DNA of 64,000 nucleotides from Sphingobium sp. TKS. GTDB lineage: Bacteria > Pseudomonadota > Alphaproteobacteria > Sphingomonadales > Sphingomonadaceae. The stretch is taken from assembly GCF_001563265.1 (NCBI RefSeq), contig NZ_CP005083.1, positions 1,553,001 to 1,617,000 of the forward strand, written 5' to 3'. The translations under genes and the position numbers were made by a program. A model generated the notes under the pieces. The model was not told where the DNA came from, ran no database searches, and saw only the letters and a program-made list of their open reading frames with translations. Shown one piece after another: positions 50,396 through 59,411 of the stretch (position 1 is the stretch's first letter; every line of letters begins with the position of its first letter).

Positions 50396-51064
50396 ATGGC
50401 AAAGTTCAGCCAATCAATGGAGCGCCTACTCTCGGTGGCTTCATCGCTATTCACTTTTTCAGGCTCCATCGTTCCGGGCACGATTTTGGGCATCGTGATG
50501 GCCTATCTTTCTCAGGGCGTGGGCCTCATCAATCAATTCGGCGCTTTTGGATGGATAGCCTGCGGCTTGGTGACGTTCTTACTTACCAGCATGTCCTTCG
50601 CACTATTCGCCAAGACGCAGCTCTGGAGAGTCGAAAGAAGGCATCGGGCACGACTGGACGGGGAGGGCTTAGATTTTGATCCAATGGCGCGGGTTTATCA
50701 GAATAAGAGGCTGTATTTACGCGATCTGGCGCCGCTTGGACGTAAGCGTGTCAACGGTAAGAAGTTTATTAATTGCGAGATAATCGGCCCCGGAACTGCT
50801 ATCATAGGAATGAACACCGATCCTTCTAAAAGGATGAGTGTCATGAGTGATTGCAATACCTATGATGTGGATTGCATCGAGATAGACCCAAGCAGCCAGT
50901 CAAACTTGGCTATTGGATTTTGGGATTGCGACTTTGAAGGTTGTAACTTTTACCACATGACCTTGCTTTTCATGGGTAGATCCAACGACACGTTAAATTG
51001 GATAACTCCTGATTTTCGCCAAGGAAATTTGCTAGAGGCTCAAGAGCATGAACAGCAGAGTTAA
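50396..51064 (+). CDS. Passenger gene of the IS: two-TM hypothetical protein
   Basis: 222 residues from ATG 50396, which has GGGGG five bases upstream (ATG 50363 would add 11). Two hydrophobic helices (about 16-40 and 50-72), then a soluble C-terminal part of about 150 residues with many Asn, Asp, Cys and aromatic residues (KKFINCEIIGPGTAII, CDFEGCNFYHMTLLFMG). That part alternates short hydrophobic strands and polar turns and may form a beta-helix or pentapeptide-like fold. Base composition is lower in GC than neighbours. Convergent with the transposase. No known function. Confidence 0.75.
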   Translation: MAKFSQSMERLLSVASSLFTFSGSIVPGTILGIVMAYLSQGVGLINQFGAFGWIACGLVTFLLTSMSFALFAKTQLWRVERRHRARLDGEGLDFDPMARVYQNKRLYLRDLAPLGRKRVNGKKFINCEIIGPGTAIIGMNTDPSKRMSVMSDCNTYDVDCIEIDPSSQSNLAIGFWDCDFEGCNFYHMTLLFMGRSNDTLNWITPDFRQGNLLEAQEHEQQS

Positions 51065-51224
51065 CGATCGCTTCGACCGCCTGCTAGACGCGATGGCCCA
51101 CGGCCACGCGCCTGTTAGCGGGAAAAAGAAACCATCAGGCGATCCAGCATCAGATGCGGAACGTCGCGCATATTGTGACGAAACTCAAACTCAGCGAGAT
51201 ACTTCGGGAGATGCTTCGCGCTGA
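51048..51224 (+). CDS. Short ORF in the IS, partly antisense to the transposase
   Basis: 58 codons from ATG 51048, overlapping the end of the passenger gene by 17 bases. The first 22 codons (MNSRVNDRFDRLLDAMAHGH) are unique; the rest is exactly antisense to the transposase 3' end, so its apparent conservation in related elements could be a by-product. It may be a real second passenger peptide or an annotation artefact. Confidence 0.3.
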   Translation: MNSRVNDRFDRLLDAMAHGHAPVSGKKKPSGDPASDAERRAYCDETQTQRDTSGDASR

Positions 51225-52000
51225 CATGAATGTGGGTGCCGTTAATCCCGCGCTTTAGCTGCGCCCAGAAGCCTTCAATGCCGTTCACGGTGGTTCCGGT
51301 GGCGCTGACATATTGATCGGCGCTGTGGTTCACGGTCTTGTGCCCGTAGCCCTTGAACTCGCCCAGATCGCGATAGCTGATCAGTTCGTCCGTGTGGATT
51401 TCGGTATGCGGCTTTACGTTGGCGAAAACATGCGGCTCCAGCGTAGATTTCTTACGGTTCGGAACGACGCGGGTGATCACGTCGCCGTTGCGCTCACGCA
51501 TACCGATCACAATGGCCTTGTTGTCGCGGTAGTTGCCCGCGCCTTTACCTTCCTGCTTACCGCCGATGTAGGTTTCATCAACTTCCACGATCTTACCGAA
51601 GCCCGCCCACCGGATCGTCGCCGTCAACCTGCCCCATATATTCGCGGATCATGTGGCACATGCGCCAAGCGGTCTTGTAGGTCACGCCTAGCTGACGCTC
51701 GACTTCCTTGGCGGCAACGCCGTTTCGCGAGGCGCAGAACTGGAACATGACGAAGAACCAATCGCGCAGGCTCGTGCGAGTGCGGTCAAAGGGGGTGCCA
51801 GCGGTCGGGTAAATCTGAGCGCCGCAATATTCGCAAGCGTAGGAGCGGCGGCCCTTCACGCGGTAGAAATGGGCCGACTTGCCGCACTTCTCGCAATTAT
51901 GGCGATCCCCGTAGCGAACGCGCATCAGGTGATCGAGGCAACTATCTTCGGTCGGGAAGCGATCTTGGAACTGGCGCAGCGTGGGGGCTTTGTTGCTCAT
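51115..52000 (-). pseudogene. IS1595-family transposase, frameshifted
   Basis: Together the two frames make one DDE transposase. The N-terminal part (52000-51593) has the zinc ribbon CEKCG...CEYCG and the HTH region CASRNGVAAKEVERQLGV; the C-terminal part (in frame to 51115) has VDETYIGGK, a second Asp in HTDELISY and WAQLKRGINGTHIHVS. They are joined by a frameshift near 51596-51605: the run GGGCGGGC has one G too many to read VGGFGKIVEVDE. The element probably cannot move by itself unless the shift is a sequencing error or is bypassed by ribosomal slippage. Confidence 0.85.
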
Positions 52001-52020
52001 GCCCATCATATGCCATATTC

Positions 52021-52059
52021 GGCTACTTGTTTAAAGGGGATAATCACCAAGCGCCTAAC
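52021..52059 (-). repeat. Right terminal inverted repeat of the IS
   Basis: Reading inward on the minus strand: GTTAGGCGCTTGGTGATTAT then CCCC and ACAAGTAGCC. Mirrors the repeat at 50302-50340. Confidence 0.75.
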
Positions 52060-52076
52060 GGTTTGCCGCATTTGCG

Positions 52077-52101
52077 GGAACGTGGCGGCGGGCGGGCCGT
52101 T
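52077..52101 (+). promoter_or_regulatory. Perfect EcfG-type promoter before the small Q/G-rich gene
   Basis: GGAAC (52077-52081), 16 bases, CGTT (52098-52101): identical in layout to the promoter at 26691-26715. It begins 18 bases outside the IS and 67 bases before the ATG of the 52-residue protein. Confidence 0.8.
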
Positions 52102-52143
52102 TAAACGGCTGCCTTTCCCGAAGAAGGCGAATAGGAGAGTAAG

Positions 52144-52302
52144 ATGGCCAACCAGAACAAGCAGGGCGGTGATCAACGCCGCGATCAGCAGGGCGGCGAC
52201 CGGTCCAGCCAGGGCGGACGCCAGCAGCAGCAGGAGAACCGCCAGGGCCAGATGGGCGACGAACGCCGCCAGGACAAGGCGCCGGGCAAGCAGCAGCGCT
52301 GA
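52144..52302 (+). CDS. Small hydrophilic Q/G/R-rich protein, 52 residues
   Basis: ATG 52144 follows AGGAGAG at 52133-52139. The product is almost wholly Gln, Gly, Arg, Asp and Asn (MANQNKQGGDQRRDQQGGD at the start), predicted disordered, and resembles small stress-induced hydrophilic proteins such as the KGG-repeat group without matching their motif. The perfect EcfG promoter upstream predicts induction by the general stress response. A hairpin follows the stop. Confidence 0.8.
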   Translation: MANQNKQGGDQRRDQQGGDRSSQGGRQQQQENRQGQMGDERRQDKAPGKQQR

Positions 52303-52363
52303 ACAGCCTGGCTGCCATTCAGTATATGATCTGAATGCCGCAACTAGTCATCAGGACTGCACT

Positions 52364-52391
52364 GGAAGGGGTCGCTCGTCGGCCCCTTTCC
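52364..52391. terminator. Hairpin between the small stress gene and moeA
   Basis: GGAAGGGG and CCCCTTTCC pair with a loop of about 11 bases, lying between two convergent genes. T-runs are poor on both sides, so it is a weak or bidirectional terminator candidate. Confidence 0.55.
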
Positions 52392-52410
52392 TTATGCGAA
52401 GAGGATGAGC

Positions 52411-53592
52411 TTAGGCGAGGGGGAGGACCGTGACGGCCTCGCCCGCCAAGGCTGCGGGTGAGCCGGCGGGGCGCAGGATGAGGCAGTCGGCCATCGCCAG
52501 GGCGGCCGTGGCGGCGCTGTCCTGCGAGGTCACGGAAACGATGCCCGCTTCGGTGCGGAAGGCGCGCAGATAATCGTCGCGTTCTCCGGTGGCGGGAAGG
52601 GGCGCGGCAAGCGTTGCCAGCGTGGTGCGGGGCAGGGGCGATGCGGAGCCCATCAGATGGCGGACCAGGGGGAGCAGGAACAACGTCGCAGTGACGAAGG
52701 CCGATACGGGATTGCCGGGCAGGCCGAGGAAGATGGCGGAGCCCAGCGTGCCAGCCATGAGCGGCTTGCCCGGCCGCATGCGGATCTTCCAGAAATCGAG
52801 CGAGCCCCCAGCGCGGGCGAAGGCGGGGCGGACGATGTCATGATCCCCCACCGACGCGCCGCCGGTCGAAACGATGATGTCGGCGTCCCCTGCGCGGGTG
52901 AAGGCCTGGGTCACGCTGCCGAGATCGTCGGACACGATCCCCAGATCGATAATATCGCAAGGCAGGCCGCCGAGCAGCGCGGCCAGCATGGGGGCGTTGG
53001 AGGAAGGGAGTTGGCCTGGCAGCGCAGGCGCGCCGGGCGGGACCAGTTCATTGCCGGTGGAGAGCAGGGCGATGCGCGCACGCCGGGCGACGGGCAAGCT
53101 TCCATGGCCGCCCAGCACGGCAAGGGCGATCTGTGCAGGGCCGAGAGCGGTGCCCGTCTTCAGCAGAAGGCCGCCTTTGCCGAAATCGGATGCAGCGGGG
53201 CGAACATTGCGGCCATGGGCCAGAGCGTCGCCCAATCCCTGCAGGATCGTTTCTTCCCGGACCGCATCCTCCTGGATCAGAACGCTGTCCGCGCCTTGCG
53301 GCAGGGGCGCGCCGGTAAAGATGCGGCAGGCTTCGCCGGGACCGAGCGGTGGAGGAAGCGGGCCGCCAGCCGCGCTTTCGGCCGTGACTCTCCATGGCCC
53401 CGGCCATTCGTCCGCGCGGATCGCATAGCCATCCATGGCGGAAAGATCGGCCCAGGGCTGATCGCGCAGCGCGGCGATATCCTCGGTCAGCCAACGTCCG
53501 GCGCAGGCGGGAATGGCCGCCTGCTCGGTCGGCAGGGGCGCCGCGAGCGCCATCAGGCGGCTTTGCGCCTCCGCGACCGGGAGCAGGCTCAT
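52411..53592 (-). CDS. moeA: Molybdopterin molybdotransferase
   Basis: Inserts molybdate into adenylylated molybdopterin. The 393-residue protein has the MoeA N-terminal region ([18 protein letters not shown]), the MPT-binding domain with [17 protein letters not shown], and [11 protein letters not shown] with [10 protein letters not shown]. Overlaps moaC by four bases (ATGA), last of the trpG-trpD-trpC-moaC-moeA run. In related genomes lexA often follows; here an IS and a small stress gene separate them. Confidence 0.94.
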   Translation of the reverse strand: MSLLPVAEAQSRLMALAAPLPTEQAAIPACAGRWLTEDIAALRDQPWADLSAMDGYAIRADEWPGPWRVTAESAAGGPLPPPLGPGEACRIFTGAPLPQGADSVLIQEDAVREETILQGLGDALAHGRNVRPAASDFGKGGLLLKTGTALGPAQIALAVLGGHGSLPVARRARIALLSTGNELVPPGAPALPGQLPSSNAPMLAALLGGLPCDIIDLGIVSDDLGSVTQAFTRAGDADIIVSTGGASVGDHDIVRPAFARAGGSLDFWKIRMRPGKPLMAGTLGSAIFLGLPGNPVSAFVTATLFLLPLVRHLMGSASPLPRTTLATLAAPLPATGERDDYLRAFRTEAGIVSVTSQDSAATAALAMADCLILRPAGSPAALAGEAVTVLPLA

Positions 53593-54074
53593 GCCGCGCG
53601 CCCGTCCCCGGCAGTCCAGTCGCCGGACTTGCCGCCGGTTTTGGCGAGCAGGCGGACGTCGCTGATGACCATGGCTTTATCGAGCGCCTTTGCCATGTCG
53701 TAGACGGTCAGCAATGCGACCGACGCGGCGGTGAGCGCTTCCATCTCGACACCCGTCTGGCCTGCGGTTCTGGCGGTGGCGGTGACGGTGACGCCGCTGT
53801 CGTCGAGGTCGAATGCGATACTGACGGAACTGAGCGGGATCGGATGACAGAGCGGGATCAGTTCGGCGGTGCGCTTGGCGGCCATGATGCCCGCGACACG
53901 GGCGACTGCCAGTACGTCGCCCTTTTTCACCAGGCCTTGGGCGATGGCGGCGGCGGCTTCCCCGCTCATGGTGATGCGGCCGGTGGCGATCGCCTCGCGG
54001 GCCGTGACTGCCTTGGCCGAGACATCGACCATATGGGCCGAGCCGTCCTTGTCCAGATGGGTGAGCTTGCTCAT
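53589..54074 (-). CDS. moaC: Cyclic pyranopterin monophosphate synthase
   Basis: Completes the first step of molybdenum cofactor synthesis, converting the cyclic GTP intermediate made by MoaA to cPMP. Motifs: [51 protein letters not shown] and [20 protein letters not shown]. 161 residues, normal. Overlaps both neighbours by four bases. Confidence 0.95.
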   Translation of the reverse strand: MSKLTHLDKDGSAHMVDVSAKAVTAREAIATGRITMSGEAAAAIAQGLVKKGDVLAVARVAGIMAAKRTAELIPLCHPIPLSSVSIAFDLDDSGVTVTATARTAGQTGVEMEALTAASVALLTVYDMAKALDKAMVISDVRLLAKTGGKSGDWTAGDGRAA

Positions 54075-54862
54075 TGCCCCGTCAGCAGGTTGCGGGTCGC
54101 GGTTTCGACATCGGCCTGCCTCATAAGGGTTTCCCCGACTAGGAAGCAGCGCACCCCATGGTCCGACATGGCGATCAGGTCGTCATGGCTGCCGATCCCG
54201 CTTTCCGCGACGAAGGTGCAGCCTTCCGGAGCCTGGCCGACCAGTTCATAGGTGCGGGCGAAATCGACGGTGAAGTCGCGCAGGTCGCGATTGTTGACGC
54301 CGATCAGGCGCGATCGGAGCTTCATCGCCCGTTCCAGTTCCTGCGCGTCATGCACTTCGATGAGAGCGTCCATGCCGAGGCCGAGGGCAGCGTCCTCGAT
54401 TTCCGCCATCTGACCGTCGTCCAGCGCGGCGGCGATGATGAGGATGGCGTCGGCGCCCAGCGAGCGGCTTTCCAGCACCTGCCAGGGGTCGACCATGAAA
54501 TCCTTGCGAAGCACCGGCAGGGCGCAGGCGGAGCGGGCGGCCATCAGATAATCGTCATGGCCCTGGAAATAAGGCTCGTCGGTCAATACCGACAGGCAGG
54601 CCGCGCCGCCCGCCGCATAGGCCTGGGCATGGGCGGGGGGGTCGAAATCGGGACGGATCAGGCCTTTGGACGGGCTGGCCTTCTTGATCTCCGCGATCAG
54701 GCCGAAGCCGGAGCGGGCGGCATCGTCCAGCGCCTTGCGGAAACCGCGCGGGGGCGTCTGTTCGGCGGCGCGGGCGTGGAGCGTGGAGACGGTGATCGCG
54801 GCCTTGCGCCGGGCGACTTCATCCCGCTTCACATCGCAGATTTCGATCAGCTTGTTGGTCAT
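54071..54862 (-). CDS. trpC: Indole-3-glycerol phosphate synthase
   Basis: TIM-barrel enzyme of tryptophan synthesis, closing the indole ring. Core motifs [50 protein letters not shown] and [12 protein letters not shown] with the catalytic Lys and Glu residues. I chose ATG 54862 (MTNKLIEI), overlapping the trpD stop (ATGA), giving 263 residues. Monofunctional, not fused to trpF. Confidence 0.95.
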   Translation of the reverse strand: MTNKLIEICDVKRDEVARRKAAITVSTLHARAAEQTPPRGFRKALDDAARSGFGLIAEIKKASPSKGLIRPDFDPPAHAQAYAAGGAACLSVLTDEPYFQGHDDYLMAARSACALPVLRKDFMVDPWQVLESRSLGADAILIIAAALDDGQMAEIEDAALGLGMDALIEVHDAQELERAMKLRSRLIGVNNRDLRDFTVDFARTYELVGQAPEGCTFVAESGIGSHDDLIAMSDHGVRCFLVGETLMRQADVETATRNLLTGQ

Positions 54863-55851
54863 TGATAGGCAATCCAGCAATTGAGGAGCGCGTTGGCAAG
54901 CCCGCGATCGATGGTTTCGGCGGCTTCCTCCACACCTTCGCGAAAATCGGATACGGCATCCGCGACGACAAGGGCTGCGGCGGCGTTCAACAGCACGGCA
55001 TCCCGATACGGCCCCGTTTCGCCTTGCAGCAGGGCGCGGAGCGCGGCGGCATTATAGGCGGGGTCGCCGCCCCTGATCGCTTCCACCGGATGGGTGGAGA
55101 GGCCGAGTTCGGCGGACGTCAGGCGGCGCATCGCGATCAGGCTGTTGCCTTTCACTTCCGCCAGATCATTGCCGCCTGCCAGCGACAGTTCGTCCAGCCC
55201 TTCGTCGCCGGAGACGATCATGGCATGGTCGACGCCAAGGTCCGCCAGCGCCTCCGCATAGATGGGGACATAGGCAGGGCGGGCGATGCCGATTAATTGG
55301 CGGCGCACTTGGGCTGGATTGGCGAGCGGGCCCATCAGGTTGAAGACGGTGCGTTCGCCTATCGCCTTGCGGATCGGACCGAGGCGTTTGAGCGCGGGGT
55401 GGTAGTTCTGCGCAAAGAGGAAGCAGATGCCGAGATCGGCCAGAGTCGCTTCGGCTGTCGCGGCTGCGCGGTCGAGGTCGAGGCCGAGCGCTTCCAGCGT
55501 GTCGGCAGCGCCTGCCTTGGAGGAGGCGGCGCGGTTGCCATGCTTGGCCACGGGGATGCCCGCGGCTGCGACCACCAGCGATACGGCTGTCGAGACGTTG
55601 AGCGTATGGTGCCCGTCGCCGCCGGTGCCGCAGACATCGATTGCGCCCGCAGGAGCGCTGACCGGGATCATGCGGCTGCGCATGGCGCGGGCGGCGGCGG
55701 CGATTTCCGTGGCCGTCTCTCCACGGCGGGCCATGGTGACGAGGAAGCCGGCAATCTCCTCTTCAGGGAGGTCGGCGTCGAACAGCAGGTCGAAGGCTTT
55801 GGCGGCCTGTTGCGCGTCGAGGGGGCCAGTAGGATCGGGCAGGCGGGTCAT
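54859..55851 (-). CDS. trpD: Anthranilate phosphoribosyltransferase
   Basis: Transfers phosphoribose from PRPP to anthranilate. PRPP-binding motif [37 protein letters not shown], and [11 protein letters not shown] are present. ATG 55851 (MTRLPDPTG) has AAGG upstream; an ATG six codons earlier is possible. 330 residues. 93 bases separate it from trpG. Confidence 0.94.
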   Translation of the reverse strand: MTRLPDPTGPLDAQQAAKAFDLLFDADLPEEEIAGFLVTMARRGETATEIAAAARAMRSRMIPVSAPAGAIDVCGTGGDGHHTLNVSTAVSLVVAAAGIPVAKHGNRAASSKAGAADTLEALGLDLDRAAATAEATLADLGICFLFAQNYHPALKRLGPIRKAIGERTVFNLMGPLANPAQVRRQLIGIARPAYVPIYAEALADLGVDHAMIVSGDEGLDELSLAGGNDLAEVKGNSLIAMRRLTSAELGLSTHPVEAIRGGDPAYNAAALRALLQGETGPYRDAVLLNAAAALVVADAVSDFREGVEEAAETIDRGLANALLNCWIAYQ

Positions 55852-55944
55852 CGACGCTGCCTTAATCATGGGATGGCGCCGGAGTCGAGATGGGCAAGCC
55901 TGAAATTCACTATGCGAGCGGCATTCAGGGTGACGCAGGTGGCA

Positions 55945-56541
55945 CTATGAAAGCGCGGCGGCGCGTTCCTGAACCGGGATGCCCGCGATCCGCATGAAGT
56001 TCGCCAGCATGTCATGGCCATGTTCGGTGGCGATGCTTTCCGGGTGGAACTGGACCGAATGGATCGGCAGGTCGCGGTGGCGGAAGCCCATGACCGATCC
56101 GTCTTCGCTGGTGGCGTTGACGATCAGGCTGTCGGGAATGTCCTCGACGATCAGCGAGTGATAGCGGGTCGCGGTGAAGGGCGAGGGGAGCCCTTCGAAC
56201 AACCCGGTGCCGTCATGGCTGACGGGGGAGGTCTTGCCATGCATCAGGCCGCCGCGCACCACCTTGCCGCCGAAATGCTGCCCGATCGACTGGTGGCCAA
56301 GGCATACGCCCAGCAAAGGCGCGCCCGCGTCCGCGCAGGCGGCGACGAGATCAAGGCTGACGCCCGCCTCATTGGGGGTGCAGGGGCCGGGCGACAGCAG
56401 GAAGGCCTGTGCGCCGGTGGAGAGCGCCTGACCGGCGGAAATGGCGTCGTTGCGGACGACCTCCACCTGCGCGCCCAGTTCCATGAGGTAATGGACCAGG
56501 TTCCAGGTGAAGCTGTCGTAATTGTCGATGACGAGGATCAT
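55945..56541 (-). CDS. trpG: Anthranilate synthase glutamine amidotransferase subunit
   Basis: Supplies ammonia from glutamine to the TrpE subunit. Class I amidotransferase with catalytic cysteine in [16 protein letters not shown], and His-Glu in [12 protein letters not shown]. 198 residues. Could also serve aminodeoxychorismate synthase, as in many bacteria. trpE is not directly upstream; a non-coding gap and the wrbA gene follow, and no attenuator peptide was seen. Confidence 0.93.
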   Translation of the reverse strand: MILVIDNYDSFTWNLVHYLMELGAQVEVVRNDAISAGQALSTGAQAFLLSPGPCTPNEAGVSLDLVAACADAGAPLLGVCLGHQSIGQHFGGKVVRGGLMHGKTSPVSHDGTGLFEGLPSPFTATRYHSLIVEDIPDSLIVNATSEDGSVMGFRHRDLPIHSVQFHPESIATEHGHDMLANFMRIAGIPVQERAAALS

Positions 56542-56622
56542 GGGGAAGCTTTAGCGCGGGATTGGGAGTTGGGGAAGTGGGGGTGGGGCGTGGGATTTGC
56601 CCGTTCGCCTATTTGGCTTGAG

Positions 56623-56667
56623 GCAAAAAAGAAAGGGAGCCGGCGCGCAGTCCATGCGCCGGCTCCC
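56623..56667 (-). terminator. Rho-independent terminator of wrbA
   Basis: On the minus strand: stem GGGAGCCGGCGC / GCGCCGGCTCCC (12 perfect pairs, nine-base loop), followed by TTTCTTTTTT. It separates the wrbA transcript from trpG. Confidence 0.9.
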
Positions 56668-56753
56668 CCGCTTGCGTTGATGCCTGGCGACCCAAGGCTC
56701 TCAACGACTGCACCGCTTAGACGGCGCAGCAATGCATTTTCCGTTCGGCTGTC

Positions 56754-57353
56754 TTAGCCGTGCAGCTTCAGCGCCGTTTCCGCGATGCGGCGGCCCTGAT
56801 AGCGCGCGCCTTCCAATTCTTCCTCGCCCGGTTGGCGGCTGCCGTCGCTGTCCGCCAGCGTGGTCGCGCCATAGGGCGATCCACCACGGACCTTGTCGAC
56901 GCCCATCTGCCCGGCAAAGCCATAGTCGAGGCCGACGATCACCATGCCGAAATGCAGCAGGTTGGTGATGATCGAGAATAAGGTGGTTTCCTGTCCGCCA
57001 TGCTGGCTGGCGGTTGAGGTGAAGGCTCCGCCGACCTTGCCGTTCAGCGCGCCGCGTACCCAGAGGCCGCCGGCCTGGTCCAGAAAAGCCGCCATCTGGC
57101 TCGACATGCGGCCAAAGCGGGTGCCGGTGCCGATGATGATCGCGTCATAATCCGCCAGATCCGCGACGGTCGCGACCGGCGCTTCCTGGTCCAGCTTGAA
57201 ATGCGCGGCCTGCGCGACTTCCAGCGGCGCCGTTTCGGGGACGCGCTTGATATCGACTTGCGCGCCAGCGGCGGCGGCGCCTTCCGCCACGGCCTTCGCC
57301 ATCGTCTCGATGTGGCCGTAGGAGGAGTAATAGAGAACCAGAACCTTAGCCAT
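56754..57353 (-). CDS. wrbA: NAD(P)H:quinone oxidoreductase, WrbA type
   Basis: Flavodoxin-like FMN enzyme that reduces quinones by two electrons, protecting against redox cycling. FMN-binding [39 protein letters not shown] and the [12 protein letters not shown] block are typical. ATG 57353 has GGAG six bases upstream; 199 residues, standard. Upstream pirin gene in the same direction, separated by 113 bases. Confidence 0.95.
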   Translation of the reverse strand: MAKVLVLYYSSYGHIETMAKAVAEGAAAAGAQVDIKRVPETAPLEVAQAAHFKLDQEAPVATVADLADYDAIIIGTGTRFGRMSSQMAAFLDQAGGLWVRGALNGKVGGAFTSTASQHGGQETTLFSIITNLLHFGMVIVGLDYGFAGQMGVDKVRGGSPYGATTLADSDGSRQPGEEELEGARYQGRRIAETALKLHG

Positions 57354-57466
57354 GAGTGTCTCCAATCGCGTTAACGTATTGATCGTAAAAAGGTTTCGAA
57401 AAAATTTGGCCGCCCGCGCGGGGAGGGGGGATTGCGCGGGTGGCCTTGGCCCCGGGGGGGAGGAGC

Positions 57467-58186
57467 CTATTCGCTGTCGACCAGGACGATTTCGGCGTCC
57501 TCGATCGCCTTGATGGTGATGGGCGCGCCGCCGATGATCGCGGCGCCATCCCGCGCCTCGAAAATCTGGCCTTCGATCTCGATCCGGCCCGTTGCGGGGA
57601 CCAGATAGAGGTGACGCCCTTCGCCACTCTCATAGGTCACGCTATCGCCCGCCTTGACGGTGCCGCCCAGCAGGCGGGCGTTGGCGCGGATTCGCAGCGC
57701 TTCCTTGTCGTCGTCATGGCCGCTGGCCAGCACCACCAGCTTGCCGGACCGGTCGCCCTTGGGGAAAGGCTTGGCGCCCCAGCTCGGCTGGCCGCCCCGG
57801 CTGCGCGGAATGACCCAGATCTGGAAGAGCGTCGTCGTCTCGTCCTCCAGATTATATTCGGCATGGCGGATGCCGGTCCCCGCGCTCATCACCTGGACGT
57901 CGCCCGCTTCGGTACGGCCCTTGTTGCCCAGGCTGTCCTGATGGGTGATCGCGCCCTTGCGGACATAGGTGATGATTTCCATGTCCGCATGGGGATGCGG
58001 CGGAAAGCCGGACCGCGGGCCGATTTCATCGTCGTTCCATACCCGGATCGCGCCCCAGTGCATGCGGGCGGGATCATGATAGTCCGCGAAGGAAAAATGA
58101 TGCCGCGCATTCAGCCAGCCATGGTCGGCATGGCCGAGCGAGGCGAAGGGGCGGCGCTCGATGCGGCTCCCGACTGTCGTGCTCAT
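57467..58186 (-). CDS. Pirin family protein (YhaK-like)
   Basis: Cupin-fold protein, 239 residues. The pirin signature [18 protein letters not shown] carries the metal-binding histidines, followed by [16 protein letters not shown] (second His and Glu). Related proteins (YhaK, YhhW) have quercetinase or redox-sensing activity. Divergent from a LysR gene 122 bases away, the usual arrangement in which LysR controls pirin and often an NAD(P)H-quinone reductase such as the wrbA next door. Confidence 0.92.
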   Translation of the reverse strand: MSTTVGSRIERRPFASLGHADHGWLNARHHFSFADYHDPARMHWGAIRVWNDDEIGPRSGFPPHPHADMEIITYVRKGAITHQDSLGNKGRTEAGDVQVMSAGTGIRHAEYNLEDETTTLFQIWVIPRSRGGQPSWGAKPFPKGDRSGKLVVLASGHDDDKEALRIRANARLLGGTVKAGDSVTYESGEGRHLYLVPATGRIEIEGQIFEARDGAAIIGGAPITIKAIEDAEIVLVDSE

Positions 58187-58308
58187 ATGCTTGCCTTTCT
58201 AATATCTTGCCGTCCGCTTCCCAAACGGGCGCTTCCGGCTTGCTTTCCGATAATCTAGCGATCAGGATCGTTTCTTGAATAAGCAGCATTGAAACGGATT
58301 GTTTCCTT

Positions 58309-59202
58309 ATGCGTCTTCCCGATTTCGAGGCCTGGGCGATGTTCGCCGCCGTGGTCGAGCATCGCAGCTTCACCGACGCCGCCAAGGCGCTGAGCGTTTC
58401 CAAGGCTACCGTGTCCAAGGCCGTGTCCCGGCTGGAGCAGCATCTCGACACCAGCCTGTTCAGCCGCACCAGCCGCCGCCTTGCCCTGACCGAAAGCGGC
58501 AAGCGGCTGGCGGATCATGCCGCGCGCATCCTCTCCGAAGGACAGGCGGCGGAGGAGGCGGCGCGGGATGAAACGGCGGAACTTTCCGGCACGGTTCGTC
58601 TGGGCGCGCCGATGACCTTCGGCCTGCTCCGCGTTGCGCCGCTGATCGCGGAATTCACCAAGCAGAATCCGCAGGTGGACATTGATCTGCACCTGTCCGA
58701 TGCGCAAATCGACCTGGTGGAAATGGGGCTGGACGCCACCATCCGGATTGCCGACATGCCCGACAGTTCGCTCCGCGCCCGGCGGCTAGCGGATGTCAAA
58801 GTGCATGCCGTCGCTTCGCCAGCCTATCTGGCGGAGCGGGGGCGCCCGACTCACCCGTCGGACCTCGGCGGCCATGACTGCCTGTGCTATTCCAATACGC
58901 CGACGCCCGATGTCTGGCGCTTTTCTGGCCCCGGCCAGCAGAATGTCGTGGTGCAGGTCCGCGCCCGCATCACGGTTAACAGCGGAGAGGCGATGCTGCC
59001 CGCCTTGCGCGCTGGCGTTGGCATTGCCCGGCTGCCCGACTTCATCGTCGGCGAAGCGATGGCGTCAGGCGAACTGGAAGAGATTCTGGTGGATTGGCGG
59101 CCGCCGCTCTTGGGCATTCATCTGGTCACGCCGCCGTCGCGACTGCGGCCCGCGCGGGTCGACGCCGTGCTCGACTTCCTGACCCGCCATCATGGCTGTT
59201 GA
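58309..59202 (+). CDS. LysR family transcriptional regulator
   Basis: 297 residues: N-terminal helix-turn-helix (FEAWAMFAAVVEHRSFTDAA, SKATVSKAVSRLEQHLDTSL) and a C-terminal periplasmic-binding-like effector domain beginning GTVRLGAPMTFG. It is closest in layout to the group that controls oxidoreductases. Divergent from pirin and wrbA, so likely their regulator; the inducer is unknown. Confidence 0.92.
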   Translation: MRLPDFEAWAMFAAVVEHRSFTDAAKALSVSKATVSKAVSRLEQHLDTSLFSRTSRRLALTESGKRLADHAARILSEGQAAEEAARDETAELSGTVRLGAPMTFGLLRVAPLIAEFTKQNPQVDIDLHLSDAQIDLVEMGLDATIRIADMPDSSLRARRLADVKVHAVASPAYLAERGRPTHPSDLGGHDCLCYSNTPTPDVWRFSGPGQQNVVVQVRARITVNSGEAMLPALRAGVGIARLPDFIVGEAMASGELEEILVDWRPPLLGIHLVTPPSRLRPARVDAVLDFLTRHHGC

Positions 59203-59219
59203 AGGCTCGTTTCGAAGAC

Positions 59220-59291
59220 GAATCTATATTGACTCTATCTGAATCATTTCGACCTCAAAACATTGCAAACTGATTCAAAATCGCGCGACTC
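59220..59291. promoter_or_regulatory. Cluster of five GANTC sites upstream of ctrA
   Basis: GANTC, the CcrM methylation sequence of Alphaproteobacteria, occurs at 59220, 59231, 59241, 59272 and 59287. Five sites in 72 bases is far above the average of about one per 256. In Caulobacter, methylation state controls a ctrA promoter. Confidence 0.7.
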
Positions 59292-59306
59292 GTGGATTTC
59301 TGCCGG

Positions 59307-59321
59307 TTAGCGAAAAATTAA
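59307..59321 (+). promoter_or_regulatory. CtrA box upstream of ctrA
   Basis: TTAG-CGAAAAA-TTAA (59307-59321), followed by CC: one mismatch to TTAA-N7-TTAAC. About 90 bases before the ctrA start, so autoregulation is likely. Confidence 0.6.
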
Positions 59322-59411
59322 CCTTTGTCCTTCAGAAGTTTTTTGGTTAATGAATTGGAGCGGCTGCCGTTCTCTGGGGGTGAACGGGACTGCTACGCAA
59401 AGGGGCTTCAC

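Larger units (their letters stand above)
50302..52059. mobile_element. IS1595-family insertion sequence with passenger ORFs
   Basis: About 1.76 kb bounded by imperfect inverted repeats of about 38 bases (50302-50340 and 52021-52059; shared TGGTNATTATCCC and ACAAGTAGC). Inside are a frameshifted IS1595-type transposase on the minus strand (51115-52000), a membrane protein gene (50396-51064) and a short ORF on the plus strand. Codon use inside the passenger region is more AT-rich than in neighbours. No identical target duplication could be seen, so the insertion may be old. It lies between lexA and moeA, in a neighbourhood otherwise conserved in Alphaproteobacteria. Confidence 0.85.

Noticed and set aside
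51593..51627. Programmed ribosomal frameshift in the transposase
   Set aside because: I know of no such mechanism for IS1595 transposases and no slippery heptamer is seen; a single G insertion explains it more simply.
50286..52075. Target-site duplication of the IS
   Set aside because: The 8 bases next to the two ends do not match in any frame I tried.
56542..56753. trp attenuator leader before trpG
   Set aside because: No short Trp-rich peptide or alternative hairpins; the only strong hairpin is oriented as the wrbA terminator.
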